A stretch of 64,000 bases of DNA from Halobacillus halophilus (GTDB lineage: Bacteria > Bacillota > Bacilli > Bacillales > Halobacillaceae), in contig NZ_JAIVAL010000006.1 in the NCBI RefSeq assembly GCF_020171985.1, positions 1 to 64,000 on the forward strand, in the 5' to 3' direction. Shown piece by piece: positions 1 through 8,439 of the stretch. Each line of letters opens with the position of its first letter. Positions within the stretch are counted from its first letter, which is position 1. A model generated the notes under the pieces. That model was given only the letters and a program-made list of their open reading frames with translations. It searched no databases and was not told where the DNA came from. The position numbers and the translations under genes were made by a program.

Positions 1-170
1 GCTTACCACATATAGGAAGTTCGACTAAGACCGCCACGTCCTGTGGCAACGTCGAACGACCCTGCGTCGTGCAGGGCCGGAAAGCGGAATCGTCCCCCGC
101 AGGACCTTCACTCTAACCTTATATCTCGAAATCGAGTCTTACAGTAACCGGCCCTATTGTGTAATAAGCC
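1..170 (+). repeat. Dispersed inverted-repeat element, copy A (cut by window edge)
   Basis: The first ~165 bases match 22470-22620 almost base for base, including two small hairpin cores (gttcgac...gtcgaac and ccctgc...gcaggg) and the end motif atctcgaaatcgagtctta. The left part of the element lies outside the window. No coding capacity is seen. It is one of at least four related copies here (others at about 15838, 22040 and 60398). Confidence 0.85.
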
Positions 171-261
171 TTTTATGGAAAGTCAACAATATGCTTTAAT
201 AGAGTCTTTTTTTAAAATAATTGTGCTCTGCTGGGGTGGGGGACTCGCTTATAAGAACAAT

Positions 262-306
262 AAAAAACATGCAGCGAAACCTGAGGAATCGCTGCATGTT
301 TTTTAT
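262..306 (-). terminator. Terminator after the DUF4397 gene
   Basis: A stem of aaacatgcagcga paired with tcgctgcatgttt has a T-run on either strand. It sits directly after the stop codon of the minus-strand DUF4397 gene. Confidence 0.85.
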
Positions 307-1070
307 TAAGGCTGAAGAAAAATAGCTTCAAGCGGAGGCTCGTCACCAGCTAATCCAACGGCAACAGCTGTATAAGCCTGATTAGGATTTAAGGTTACGT
401 TTGGCACAGTTAAGGCTGTCTGATTTGTTCCTGCCACGCGGACTTCGAGATTAGCGGTCGTCGGCGACAGGGTCAAGTAACGGGTAGCTTTTCCGAACGG
501 TACATTACGGAAGAGCACATCTCCGCCCTGGACCGCAATATCAACGTTCGGAGCATTAGGTGATAAGTGCCAGAAGCGGACCTTGGCATTTCCAGATGAG
601 ATACTGTCATTATCTGCGACGGCGATCAGCCGCAGGTTGTTCAGCCTGCCGGCAGCCGCAACCGTGTACATATTACCTGCTTCGACCGAGACGTTTTGTG
701 ATAAGACGGGCTGATTAGTTTCTCCAGCTGGGTAAATGTCGATCCGATACTGGCCTGCTGGTACGCTTAGATATTCACTTTGCTGCTTATACTTAACCCC
801 TTCGAGAACCTTCTGGCCATTCACATACACATCCACGGCAGGAGCATCCGGCGATGCGTGGAGGACGCGGACCTTCGCCTCACCGTTCATCCCCATCATA
901 CCGGAGTTTTCGCCGCGTTCTTGCATCATGATCCAGCGCTGCATACATTCCAAATGTCTTTGGTAATAATAGATGTGCTTCTGAGGATCAGAATACTTAT
1001 AATAATTCGACAGCATATCGTACTTGGCAGCGTTCCACGCCAATTGATCATAAGGGTCATAATTATACAT
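306..1070 (-). CDS. DUF4397 domain protein with tyrosine-rich N-terminus
   Basis: 254 residues. Two DUF4397 repeats are visible, one starting near residue 65 (AKVRVLHASPDAPAVDVYVN) and one near residue 160 (AKVRFWHLSPNAPNVDIAV). The first ~55 residues are unusually rich in Tyr, with Met and Gln. No signal peptide or membrane helix is seen, although many DUF4397 proteins are exported. The start is supported by AAAGGAG seven bases upstream. It is a single-gene unit with its own terminator. Function is unknown; a spore-coat or surface role would fit the aromatic N-terminus but is only inference. Confidence 0.85.
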   Translation of the reverse strand: MYNYDPYDQLAWNAAKYDMLSNYYKYSDPQKHIYYYQRHLECMQRWIMMQERGENSGMMGMNGEAKVRVLHASPDAPAVDVYVNGQKVLEGVKYKQQSEYLSVPAGQYRIDIYPAGETNQPVLSQNVSVEAGNMYTVAAAGRLNNLRLIAVADNDSISSGNAKVRFWHLSPNAPNVDIAVQGGDVLFRNVPFGKATRYLTLSPTTANLEVRVAGTNQTALTVPNVTLNPNQAYTAVAVGLAGDEPPLEAIFLQP

Positions 1071-1246
1071 GGGCAGGCTCCTTTCATAAAATAACTCCCC
1101 AAATAAGCTTATTCAAATTATCAAAAATGAGACCCCGTTTTTAAAATCCTGCTTTACAAGAGCGGGAGATCAACGCGCGAGAAGAGAGATATGATACAAT
1201 AAACCATAATAATTAAGTGTTAAAGTAGGTGGAGTTCTTGGTTAAT

Positions 1247-2215
1247 ATGAAAGACGTAGCCAGGGAAGCTGGTGTAGGGCTAGGTACCGTTTCTAGAGTT
1301 CTGAATAAAAATGGACCTGTTAAAGAAGCTACCCGCTTGAAAGTAGAAAGGGCGATTGAAACTTTAAAATATAAGCCGAATGAAGTTGCGCGGAACTTTA
1401 AAATGCAGCAGTCTCAATCAGTTGCACTCATTGTGCCTACGATTTGGCATCCTTTCTTTTCAAATTTTGCTTATCATCTGGAGAAGAAACTTTCAGAGAA
1501 CGGCTATAAAATGATTCTTTGTAATTCACAAAGTGATGTAGATAAAGAGATTAATTATATTTCCATGTTAGAGAAAAACAAAATAGATGGACTGGTTGCC
1601 ATTACGTACAGCTACGACCTGGACCAATATATATCAAGCGACCTGCCGATTGTGAGCATCGACCGTCACTTTACGGAGGATGTAGTGTATGTAACGAGTG
1701 ATAATGAAAGCGGCGGCCGTATAGCTGCAGAAGAATTGATGAAGCGGGATTGTAAAGAAATTGCTTTTCTCGGCAGTCTCTCCAGTATTAAAAATGAATC
1801 CATGAGACGTCGTCAGGGATTTGAAAATGAAGTGAAAAAGCATCACTTTCCGCATCGTATTCTCGAGTTGGAAGAACCTGTCCATGATATTGCATGGAGT
1901 GTCCGCCAGTTTTTTGAGGAGTATCCTGAAGTAGATGGCGTTTTTGCAATGAACGATAAATGGGCGAGAATTATCATTGAAGAATTGAAAGCTCAAGGTA
2001 AAAAAGTTCCTGAAGATGTACAGGTGATTGGTTATGACGGCGTGACGCCGAGTAAAGAGGAAGAGTTAACCTTCTCCACGATCAAACAGCCTGTGCCGCT
2101 TATGGCGGAGAAAGCAACACAAGCCCTGATGCAAATCATTCAGGATGAACCTGGGGAAGGAAAGATCATTCTGCCGGTCGAATTTTTTGCTGGAAATAGT
2201 ACAAAAAAGTATTGA
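1247..2215 (+). CDS. LacI-family transcriptional regulator of the sucrose locus
   Basis: About 322 residues. The N-terminal helix-turn-helix (MKDVAREAGVGLGTVSRVLN) is typical of the LacI/GalR family and is followed by a periplasmic-binding-protein-like effector domain. The true start is uncertain: AGGTGGAG at 1227-1234 could serve ATG 1247 (12 bases) or TTG 1238; a GTG at 1229 lies inside the ribosome binding site and is unlikely. It lies directly upstream of, and in the same direction as, a sucrose-type PTS gene and a GH32 hydrolase. Two perfect palindromes of LacI-operator type stand in front of those genes. The inferred role is repression of sucrose uptake and cleavage, with a sugar or sugar phosphate as inducer. 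Confidence 0.9.
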   Translation: MKDVAREAGVGLGTVSRVLNKNGPVKEATRLKVERAIETLKYKPNEVARNFKMQQSQSVALIVPTIWHPFFSNFAYHLEKKLSENGYKMILCNSQSDVDKEINYISMLEKNKIDGLVAITYSYDLDQYISSDLPIVSIDRHFTEDVVYVTSDNESGGRIAAEELMKRDCKEIAFLGSLSSIKNESMRRRQGFENEVKKHHFPHRILELEEPVHDIAWSVRQFFEEYPEVDGVFAMNDKWARIIIEELKAQGKKVPEDVQVIGYDGVTPSKEEELTFSTIKQPVPLMAEKATQALMQIIQDEPGEGKIILPVEFFAGNSTKKY

Positions 2216-2240
2216 CATATGATGCTGAAAGCGATAACAT
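2212..2240 (+). promoter_or_regulatory. Candidate promoter with overlapping cre site
   Basis: TTGACA (2212-2217), a 17-base spacer and TAACAT (2235-2240) make a good sigma-A promoter at the very end of the regulator gene. TGAAAGCGATAACA at 2226-2239 fits every position of the CcpA cre consensus TGWAANCGNTNWCA and covers the -10. This suggests carbon catabolite repression of the sucrose genes. The hairpin just downstream (2252-2282) complicates this assignment. Confidence 0.55.
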
Positions 2241-2251
2241 TTGATGTATCA

Positions 2252-2282
2252 AAGAAAGCGATTTCTAGAGTCGCTTTTCTTT
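2252..2282 (+). terminator. Hairpin between regulator and PTS gene
   Basis: Stem aagaaagcga pairs with tcgcttttctt, with a short T-rich tail. It may be a weak terminator for the LacI-type gene or an attenuator for the promoter at 2212-2240. No ribonucleic antiterminator sequence of the SacT/LicT type was seen. Confidence 0.5.
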
Positions 2283-2290
2283 AAAGCGAA

Positions 2291-2310
2291 AAGTGGAAAC
2301 GTTTCCACTT
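2291..2310. promoter_or_regulatory. Palindromic operator 1
   Basis: AAGTGGAAACGTTTCCACTT is a perfect 20-bp palindrome with the CG centre usual for LacI/GalR-family operators. The same core recurs at 2362-2383, 72 bp centre to centre, about seven helical turns. The core also nearly fits the looser cre consensus, so CcpA binding is an alternative. Confidence 0.85.
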
Positions 2311-2361
2311 ATGACTCCAGTTTTTGAATAGCCAATAAACGGCGATTTATTTTTTTACCCT

Positions 2362-2383
2362 AAAGTGGAAACGTTTCCACTTT
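2362..2383. promoter_or_regulatory. Palindromic operator 2
   Basis: A perfect 22-bp palindrome whose central 20 bp equal operator 1. It lies 29 bp before the PTS start codon. Paired in-phase sites suggest DNA looping or cooperative binding by the adjacent LacI-type regulator. Confidence 0.85.
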
Positions 2384-2411
2384 GTAGAATGATTCATAGG
2401 AGGGGAATGGA

Positions 2412-3830
2412 ATGGCTAGAAACCCTAAAGCAGTTGCCGATGCCGTACTGGAAGCTTTTGGCGGACGTGAAAACATTTATAAGGTGTCCCATTGTGCCAC
2501 CAGGTTACGCGTAGAATTGCACGATGATAAGAAAATGAATAAACAGGCTTTTGATTCCGTTAAAGGGGTGAATGGTTACTTTTTTCAGAGCGGCCAGCAC
2601 CAGGTTATTTTGGGGACAGGTTTTGTAAATAAAGTATTTGCTGAATTTGAAAAGAAAGGCATCGCTGAATCTCAAGGAGAAAAGGAAGAAGAAGAAAACA
2701 CTTCGAATAAAGGGAAAATGCAGCAGCTGACCAAAACTTTCGCTGATATCTTCATTCCCGTTATTCCTGTACTGATCGCTACGGGTCTTTTAATGGGCTT
2801 ACGCGGATTATTAATTAACGGGTTTGGAATGGAAATGTCCGGTACGATTTTGAAATTATCACAGGTTCTAACCGACACGGCCTTTACCTTTATTCCTGTA
2901 TTAGTGACCTGGTCGGCTATGAAAAAATTCGGAGGATCTCCGGTTATCGGTGTAGCCCTCGGTTTAATGCTTGTTGCCCCTCAGCTTCCTGATAAATGGG
3001 CCGTATCTTTTGGAGAGGCCGAACCGCTCCTGCTGCCATTGTTAGGTTTCGATATTCCGATCACAGGAATGCAAAGTTCCATTCTCCCAGCTGTATTTAT
3101 GGGCTGGTTAGCCGCTAAAATTGAAAAGAGCGCGCGAAAATATATTCCGGAAGTACTGGATTTAATATTAACACCGTTTGTCACCTTACTCTTCTCGCTG
3201 ATTCTAGGTCTGGTTATGGTCGGCCCGCTGATTTTAGGAATTGAAAATCTAATGACTTCAGGCATTATGTACTTTTTCGAACTACCCTTTGGATTAGGCG
3301 GGTTTATTTACGGAGGCGCCATCCAGTTCTTAGCCATCACGGGTATGCACCACACCATTGTACCCATTACCGTGAAGATGGTTGCCGAGACAGGCTATGA
3401 CTTGATCAACCCGATAGGTACCGCGGCCATTGCCGGGCAGGCTGGTGCGGCACTTGCTGTTGTCCTTCAGCAGAAAAACCGGATTAAACGATCCAATATG
3501 TTCGGTTCTGTCATTCCAGCATTCTTAGGGATCACGGAGCCTGTCATGTTCGCGATTAACCTGCCGAAAGTAAAACCGTTTTTCTTCGGATGTTTAGGAG
3601 GAGCTGTCGGCGGCGGTCTGGCTTCGATTCTGGGAATTGCCGCTGCGGGAACAGGCTCAACGATGCTTCCAGGACTTCTGTTGTACATTGGAGGCGGTTT
3701 CTTTCAATATATTTTAGTTATTCTTGTTGCATTAGCTGTATCCTTCCTCGTCACATTCTTCGTTTATCGTGAAAAGCAGGAGGAAGAAGTGGAACAGCCA
3801 GAGATGAACTATGATGTGAAACACGGTTAA
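2412..3830 (+). CDS. sacP: Sucrose-type PTS transporter, EIIBC
   Basis: 472 residues. The EIIB domain (residues 1-85) carries the phosphocysteine motif HCATRLR with Cys28. After a charged linker (about 88-104), a membrane EIIC domain follows, with the conserved GMHHTIVPIT segment (His near 313) and GITEPVMFAIN (near 374). There is no EIIA domain, as in SacP/ScrA proteins, which borrow EIIA from another PTS. It takes up and phosphorylates a sugar at the membrane; sucrose is inferred from the adjacent GH32 gene. Start ATG is preceded by AGGAGGGG. Controlled by the operators and cre upstream. Trehalose-type paralogues look similar, but the partner gene favours sucrose. Confidence 0.9.
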   Translation: MARNPKAVADAVLEAFGGRENIYKVSHCATRLRVELHDDKKMNKQAFDSVKGVNGYFFQSGQHQVILGTGFVNKVFAEFEKKGIAESQGEKEEEENTSNKGKMQQLTKTFADIFIPVIPVLIATGLLMGLRGLLINGFGMEMSGTILKLSQVLTDTAFTFIPVLVTWSAMKKFGGSPVIGVALGLMLVAPQLPDKWAVSFGEAEPLLLPLLGFDIPITGMQSSILPAVFMGWLAAKIEKSARKYIPEVLDLILTPFVTLLFSLILGLVMVGPLILGIENLMTSGIMYFFELPFGLGGFIYGGAIQFLAITGMHHTIVPITVKMVAETGYDLINPIGTAAIAGQAGAALAVVLQQKNRIKRSNMFGSVIPAFLGITEPVMFAINLPKVKPFFFGCLGGAVGGGLASILGIAAAGTGSTMLPGLLLYIGGGFFQYILVILVALAVSFLVTFFVYREKQEEEVEQPEMNYDVKHG

Positions 3831-4004
3831 TTTATAAGTCACTAGTCATTTTACTAAATTTAAGTGTGAGTCACGCTGACTACACTCTAAAACAGGGGAG
3901 TCGGGGAAAGATGAATTTCCCTGCTCACCCTTTATCATGTATGGATAATTGTGCATGCCATCCTGTTTACAAACCATTAAATAGGAAAAAGAAAGGAGCC
4001 CTTT

Positions 4005-5459
4005 ATGACGCAGCTTATAGACTTTTCTAACCGTCAAAACCGATTCTTATCGCTGACGGATGTATCTACACAGTATTTGCATATGATTGAAAGCAAAACC
4101 AAACAGGATCCTTACTATCCTACCTACCATGTGGCTCCTCATCATGGATTACTAAACGACCCGAACGGGTTATCATATTTCAACGGGAAACATCACATCT
4201 TTTATCAATGGTTTCCCCTCGGGCCTGTTCATGGCCTTAAGCACTGGTATCACGTATCTACAGAAGATTTCGTTCATTTTGAGGATCACGGCATCGCTCT
4301 TTATCCTGATTGTGAGTTTGATTCTCATGGATGCTTTTCTGGAGCGGCCTTTGCAGAAGGAGGTATGCTGCACCTTTTCTATACAGGAAACCACGTCACA
4401 GAAGAAAGGATACCGAATCCAAGTCAAGTGTATGCCTCGATGGATAAGCATTTGAATATTACAAAAGGTAGTCCTATCACTGATGAACCTGCTCCAGGAT
4501 TCACCCATAACTTTCGTGATCCTGTCGTTTTTAAACGAGAAAATATTTACTATATGCTGGTAGGTGGCGAAACCAAAGAAGGGGAGGGGGCGCTGGCTCT
4601 TTATCAAGGAGAAAGTATGCACCAGCTATCTTTCCAAGGAAAAGTGACCACAGATCTTCCGGATGCCGGATATATGTGGGAATGCCCCAACTACTTTGAG
4701 CAGGACGGGCGCGGGGTGTTCATCTTTTCTCCTCAGGGAGAGTTAGAAACCGATAAATATAACTTCAATAATGTGTTTTCCGTCGCTTATGTGCTCAGTG
4801 ATCCGCTTGATGTTCAGAAGCTTCATTATGAAGGAAAACAGTATATTGAACTTGATAAAGGCTTCGACTTTTATGCTCCTCAAACGTATGAGGATGAACG
4901 GGGAAGAAGGATATTAATAGGATGGCTCGGTAACTCAAAAAGTGATTACCCCACGGATGAGAATATGTGGGCACACATGCTGACGATTCCACGGGAGATT
5001 ACCCTTCAAAATAACCGCCTCGTTCAACAGCCTCTGGAGGAACTGAAGAAATTACGTCTGGATGCAGCAACATTGGAACAGGAACATGGTTTAAGCTCCC
5101 GGGCGTTTGAGCTGGAGGTATCCGTGGAGCCAGACTTTAGTCTAACTTTCAGCAATCGTAAAGGTGAATCTGTTACCTTCTCATCGAATGGGGAGGAATA
5201 TTGCTTGGATCGTTCCCACATGACTCATACGTTTGCCGAAACCTATGGAACGAAGCGGTATGCCTTGAGGAAATATAAAGAAAGCCACCACATTCGTATG
5301 TTTATCGATTCTTCCAGTCTGGAAATCTTTTGTGATTATGGGGAAACCGTGTTTACCAGTCGAATATTCATAGAAGAGCTGGAATACTTGAATTCAGAAG
5401 GGGTCTCGGGGACCCTGTACAACCTGAAGTCTATGACCCTTGAAGCGCATCATGGCTGA
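4005..5459 (+). CDS. sacA: Sucrose-6-phosphate hydrolase, GH32
   Basis: 484 residues, the usual length for SacA/ScrB. The three GH32 signatures are present: HGLLNDPNG with nucleophile Asp52, FRDP with Asp172, and WECP with acid/base Glu226. No signal peptide is present, so it acts in the cytoplasm on phosphorylated sucrose delivered by the PTS. A C-terminal beta-sandwich domain spans about 350-484. Start supported by GAAAGGAG. It lies 174 bp behind the PTS gene in the same direction, in the B. subtilis sacPA order; the gap holds only a weak hairpin, so co-transcription is likely. Confidence 0.94.
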   Translation: MTQLIDFSNRQNRFLSLTDVSTQYLHMIESKTKQDPYYPTYHVAPHHGLLNDPNGLSYFNGKHHIFYQWFPLGPVHGLKHWYHVSTEDFVHFEDHGIALYPDCEFDSHGCFSGAAFAEGGMLHLFYTGNHVTEERIPNPSQVYASMDKHLNITKGSPITDEPAPGFTHNFRDPVVFKRENIYYMLVGGETKEGEGALALYQGESMHQLSFQGKVTTDLPDAGYMWECPNYFEQDGRGVFIFSPQGELETDKYNFNNVFSVAYVLSDPLDVQKLHYEGKQYIELDKGFDFYAPQTYEDERGRRILIGWLGNSKSDYPTDENMWAHMLTIPREITLQNNRLVQQPLEELKKLRLDAATLEQEHGLSSRAFELEVSVEPDFSLTFSNRKGESVTFSSNGEEYCLDRSHMTHTFAETYGTKRYALRKYKESHHIRMFIDSSSLEIFCDYGETVFTSRIFIEELEYLNSEGVSGTLYNLKSMTLEAHHG

Positions 5460-5562
5460 TCAAGAAAATCTGGTCTTTCAACTCAAAAGAATGCCCATGC
5501 GGAGAACTACTATTAATAGAATGGTGTAACTGAAAAACCAACGAGATCATTTCTTCAGGTGA

Positions 5563-5599
5563 AAAAAGTGGAAGGACCAACCAGTCCTTCCGCTTTTGC
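5563..5599 (+). terminator. Terminator of the sucrose operon
   Basis: Stem agtggaaggac pairs with (g)tccttccgctt, followed by TTTT. It lies about 105 bp after sacA. Confidence 0.75.
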
Positions 5600-5719
5600 T
5601 AATAGATTTTTTCATTTAATGATGGTTCAACAAACGGGAGCTTGTCTTTTAATTACCACGTAGATCTGTGGTTATATAAACGAAATAATCTGTAGATTTA
5701 GTCATGGGTTGTCTTATTT

Positions 5720-6577
5720 TTAATCAGATGATCGTAGTAGTGGAAGGGTACAGCAGCGGAAGGATCCGCCTGATTTTATAATTTCAGAGAAATCTATGGG
5801 AATGACTTGAAAACCCTTTGAATGCAGTTCATCGTTCAATCGTTGATTCTGGGGAAGACTAATCAGCTTGCCTTCCTCAATAGAAAGAACATTGGGCCCC
5901 ATATGGAATTGCTCTTCCCGGGTTACCGGAATCAGCTGGAATCGGGACTGAAGCTTATCGAGCCCACTATCAGTAAAAGCAGGAGGATAAACGAGAGCTG
6001 TATGATCACTAATAATATTAAAAACACAATCCAGATGCAGAATATCATCCTCAAGATCCAGCGGTTCAATCGTATAGGAAGGGAGTTGTTCTCGTAACGT
6101 TTCTATGGATTTCTGGGACGTACGCCCGCTTATTCCAATCCAGATCGTCTTTCCATCAATTAATACGTCCCCTCCCTCGATGGAAGAAGGAAACGGTTCC
6201 TGGAAAGGAATTGAATTTTCATAAAGCCACTCTTTCAACAGTGAAGTTTCTTCTAACCGCACTTCTTCATTCATGGAAGCCACGAAGAGTTGGTCATGAA
6301 TGACAAACGCAATGTCTCTCGTAAAGACTTGCTCGTGTAATTCAGGATGAGCGGAAAGTTCCACCACTTCAGCACCATGCTCTTTCAGCACATGAACAAA
6401 TGTGTCGTGTTGATCAAGCGCACGCGGAATATCGATATTGACGTCTTCATAATGTTTTTGCGTTTCATTAATAACCGTCGATATTTTCATAAAGGATGGT
6501 TTTGCAACCAGCACTCTTTTTAATGCAGCGTATTCTGTTCTGCAGTGAATTCTATTGCTCAGTGTGCATTCCTTCAT
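5720..6577 (-). CDS. Dimethylarginine dimethylaminohydrolase-like amidinohydrolase
   Basis: 285 residues from the preferred start. It belongs to the amidinotransferase/arginine deiminase fold: FTRDIAF, EGGDVL, HLDCVFN and a C-terminal GGSFRCCTLP that holds the expected catalytic Cys. Such enzymes attack guanidino carbons of arginine, methylarginine or related compounds and work in the cytoplasm. The longest frame begins at 6592, but that ATG overlaps GGAGG; the ATG at 6577 is eight bases behind that ribosome binding site and is preferred. It is a single gene, convergent with the sucrose operon. Substrate is not decidable; DDAH-type is the best family label. Confidence 0.88.
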   Translation of the reverse strand: MKECTLSNRIHCRTEYAALKRVLVAKPSFMKISTVINETQKHYEDVNIDIPRALDQHDTFVHVLKEHGAEVVELSAHPELHEQVFTRDIAFVIHDQLFVASMNEEVRLEETSLLKEWLYENSIPFQEPFPSSIEGGDVLIDGKTIWIGISGRTSQKSIETLREQLPSYTIEPLDLEDDILHLDCVFNIISDHTALVYPPAFTDSGLDKLQSRFQLIPVTREEQFHMGPNVLSIEEGKLISLPQNQRLNDELHSKGFQVIPIDFSEIIKSGGSFRCCTLPLLRSSD

Positions 6578-6670
6578 CTTCATAACCTCCATCTTGCGCT
6601 TTCATGGTTAATTCCCCGGGTCATCCTTCCTAAAACCTTCAAAAATAAGGAAATGGACACCTATTATGTA

Positions 6671-6704
6671 AGAAGCTCAAAGTTATAAAATACTTTGAGC
6701 TTCT
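6671..6704 (-). terminator. Hairpin after gerPF
   Basis: A 12-bp perfect stem, agaagctcaaag paired with ctttgagcttct, lies about 45 bp past the gerPF stop. There is no clear T-run, so termination is likely but not certain. Confidence 0.5.
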
Positions 6705-6748
6705 TCGATACGTTTATACACTATTAGTTTAACTCAAAATAAAGCGGC

Positions 6749-6967
6749 TTAAGCATTAGCGGTAACATTCTGGTCGTTAACATCAGGATCAAAAGGATTC
6801 GTAGAACTGAGACCGTTGTTGGTGACAATCCAGTTTCCTGTGTTAAGAGCACCTGAGCCCGCGTTTGTCTTTGAAGTACTCTTTGGTGAAAGATAGAAGG
6901 AATCCCCGAAGTTTACGACCCCGCCGCCGACACTGTTTATACTGATGGGACCGACTATGGCCGGCAT
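6749..6967 (-). CDS. gerPF: Spore germination protein GerPF
   Basis: 72 residues. It begins MPAIVGPISINSVGGGVVNFGD and continues with a Ser/Gly/Asn-rich segment ending NTGN, the pattern shared by GerPA and GerPF. In B. subtilis and B. cereus the GerP proteins are needed for germinants to pass the coat and reach inner-membrane receptors. It is the last gene of gerPABCDEF. AAGGAGG stands 9 bases before ATG. Small size, low charge and position settle the identity. Confidence 0.92.
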   Translation of the reverse strand: MPAIVGPISINSVGGGVVNFGDSFYLSPKSTSKTNAGSGALNTGNWIVTNNGLSSTNPFDPDVNDQNVTANA

Positions 6968-7036
6968 TTATGATCGCCTCCTTCTTATTATTAGTTCGAT
7001 TCGACGATATAGTTACAACCTATGCGAAACCAGGAT

Positions 7037-7405
7037 CTATTGTTCTTCACTTAAGAGGCGGATATGTTTTGTTCTCGACACGGCATCAATATGGTCAATA
7101 CCTCCAACTTGCACGATTCCGGCAGTGGAGACACCGGTAACATGGATATCATTTACATAGATCGCCTGATTCTGATAGTTGTAGGTAGGAACGGTAATCG
7201 GAGGTAGAGGGGTGGTGGGCTGTACGGAGAATACGGGAAAATCTTCAAAGTTGAACGTATCGGAAATAAATTCAGAGCCTTCTTTTTGTACAGCCAGCAC
7301 TTTCGACCAGGGAGAGGCACGGTGCACATCTCCGATCGAAATATGAGAGGCGATCAGGGCAGAGGTAATGTCAATTTCATCGACGTAAACCATGCGGTTA
7401 TACAT
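7037..7405 (-). CDS. gerPE: Spore germination protein GerPE
   Basis: 122 residues. It starts MYNRMVYVDEIDITSALIA and contains the GerPE-type SHISIGD and YVNDIHVTGVSTAGIVQVGG segments. A longer in-frame extension (to 7465) exists, but ATG 7405 overlaps the end of gerPD and has GAGG nine bases upstream, so the short form is chosen. It is the fifth gene of the operon and is thought to assemble with the other GerP proteins in the spore coat. Confidence 0.92.
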   Translation of the reverse strand: MYNRMVYVDEIDITSALIASHISIGDVHRASPWSKVLAVQKEGSEFISDTFNFEDFPVFSVQPTTPLPPITVPTYNYQNQAIYVNDIHVTGVSTAGIVQVGGIDHIDAVSRTKHIRLLSEEQ

Positions 7406-7610
7406 TATCACCATCCTCAATAACCACAGCTTCTCCGTCCGTTTCCATAGGTACATATGGACCAATGATCAAGGATTCTGGGGGGGTATCGAAATAAGAT
7501 TGTAAGCGAATCGTTTTATTGTCCCCGATCAGGAAGACAGAGGAGGAGGAGACCGCCGTTACGCGGATTCGTCCCACGTGGAGACCATAGTTGTGAACGA
7601 TGTGATTCAT
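7398..7610 (-). CDS. gerPD: Spore germination protein GerPD
   Basis: 70 residues. GRIRVTAVSSSSVFLIGD resembles the beta-rich repeat seen in GerPA, GerPB and GerPE. Its ATG overlaps the gerPC stop in an ATGA arrangement, and its end overlaps the gerPE start by eight bases, indicating translational coupling. Coat-permeability role as for the rest of the operon. Confidence 0.9.
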   Translation of the reverse strand: MNHIVHNYGLHVGRIRVTAVSSSSVFLIGDNKTIRLQSYFDTPPESLIIGPYVPMETDGEAVVIEDGDNV

Positions 7611-8158
7611 GAGGTACCATCTCCTTGGAAAGAATCAAAATACTGAGCTATGGAATGTCTGATTTCATTTTGCACCTGATTAACGAGACCGGCATCATCC
7701 AAATCTGGATTTTGGTTCTTATAGTGTTCGATTCTCTGAGAGAGCTGCTTTCTAACATCGGCAATAATCTGCTCCTTGTGGTGATCTGTCACAGGGATAT
7801 CGTGATCGCGGGTATATTGATTCATCCACTGGGGAATGTCCGTGTTCATGTAACTTTGCAATTGGTGGAGGACGGGGTCCTGTTGAGGACTCATCTGACC
7901 CTGGTTTGCATAGTAATCACCGATATCTGCCGCATCCGTTCCATTGGGAGTTAGTCCAATTTGCAAAGTTCCTTCCAGGGTATCGATCTTCAACTGGTCA
8001 AAATGATACTCGATTTTTTCAATGACGGTCTTAGGGCTCTCATTCATTTGAAGCTGTTCGATTTTCTGAGTTAATTGATTGATCAGCTGCTGCTGGTTTT
8101 CCATGTGCTTCATAACCTGCTGAACCCATGACTGCCATGATTGGTAATTGTTGTTCAA
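7607..8158 (-). CDS. gerPC: Spore germination protein GerPC
   Basis: 183 residues, the largest GerP protein. A predicted coiled-coil N-terminus (about 10-40, rich in Gln and Leu) is followed by the GerPC motif IEYHFDQLKIDTLEGTLQIG. It starts with TTG behind GGGGGTGAT. Translation is coupled to gerPD. In the related B. cereus system GerPC is thought to interact with GerPA, but nothing in this sequence tests that. Confidence 0.92.
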   Translation of the reverse strand: MNNNYQSWQSWVQQVMKHMENQQQLINQLTQKIEQLQMNESPKTVIEKIEYHFDQLKIDTLEGTLQIGLTPNGTDAADIGDYYANQGQMSPQQDPVLHQLQSYMNTDIPQWMNQYTRDHDIPVTDHHKEQIIADVRKQLSQRIEHYKNQNPDLDDAGLVNQVQNEIRHSIAQYFDSFQGDGTS

Positions 8159-8200
8159 ATGAGATCACCCCCTGTTTAACTTTATGCACAATAAACAAGA

Positions 8201-8428
8201 CTATGATATGGAAAGTGGAACGAGGGAAGGACCTTCTGCTTCAGGAATGTCTACGGTACCTTCTGCCGGCATGGCTGCCGGCGCAGCGCTTTGATAAGCT
8301 CCCGTATTATATAGGTCAGCTTTGGCTTGAATAACTCCTGAGCTGCCAATTTGCACAATAGAAGAATTAGCCACGGTGCCGATACGCAGTACATGAATGC
8401 AAATGGACTGGTGGACAGTAATGTTCAT
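8201..8428 (-). CDS. gerPB: Spore germination protein GerPB
   Basis: 75 residues. MNITVHQSICIHVLRIGTVANSSIVQIGSSG fits GerPB; the tail is Ala/Pro/Glu-rich and variable. It lies 11 bp after gerPA and 42 bp before gerPC. AGGAGG stands upstream of ATG. Confidence 0.92.
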   Translation of the reverse strand: MNITVHQSICIHVLRIGTVANSSIVQIGSSGVIQAKADLYNTGAYQSAAPAAMPAEGTVDIPEAEGPSLVPLSIS

Positions 8429-8439
8429 GAAGCATCCTC

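Noticed and set aside
736-1094. Plus-strand frames opposite the DUF4397 gene
   Set aside because: They mirror a clear minus-strand gene and lack Shine-Dalgarno sites.
5625-5660. Another remnant of the dispersed repeat (aacgggagctt)
   Set aside because: Only about 11 bases match and the diagnostic end motif is missing.
7406-7465. N-terminal extension of GerPE
   Set aside because: Overlaps gerPD deeply and has no ribosome binding site; the ATG at 7405 does.
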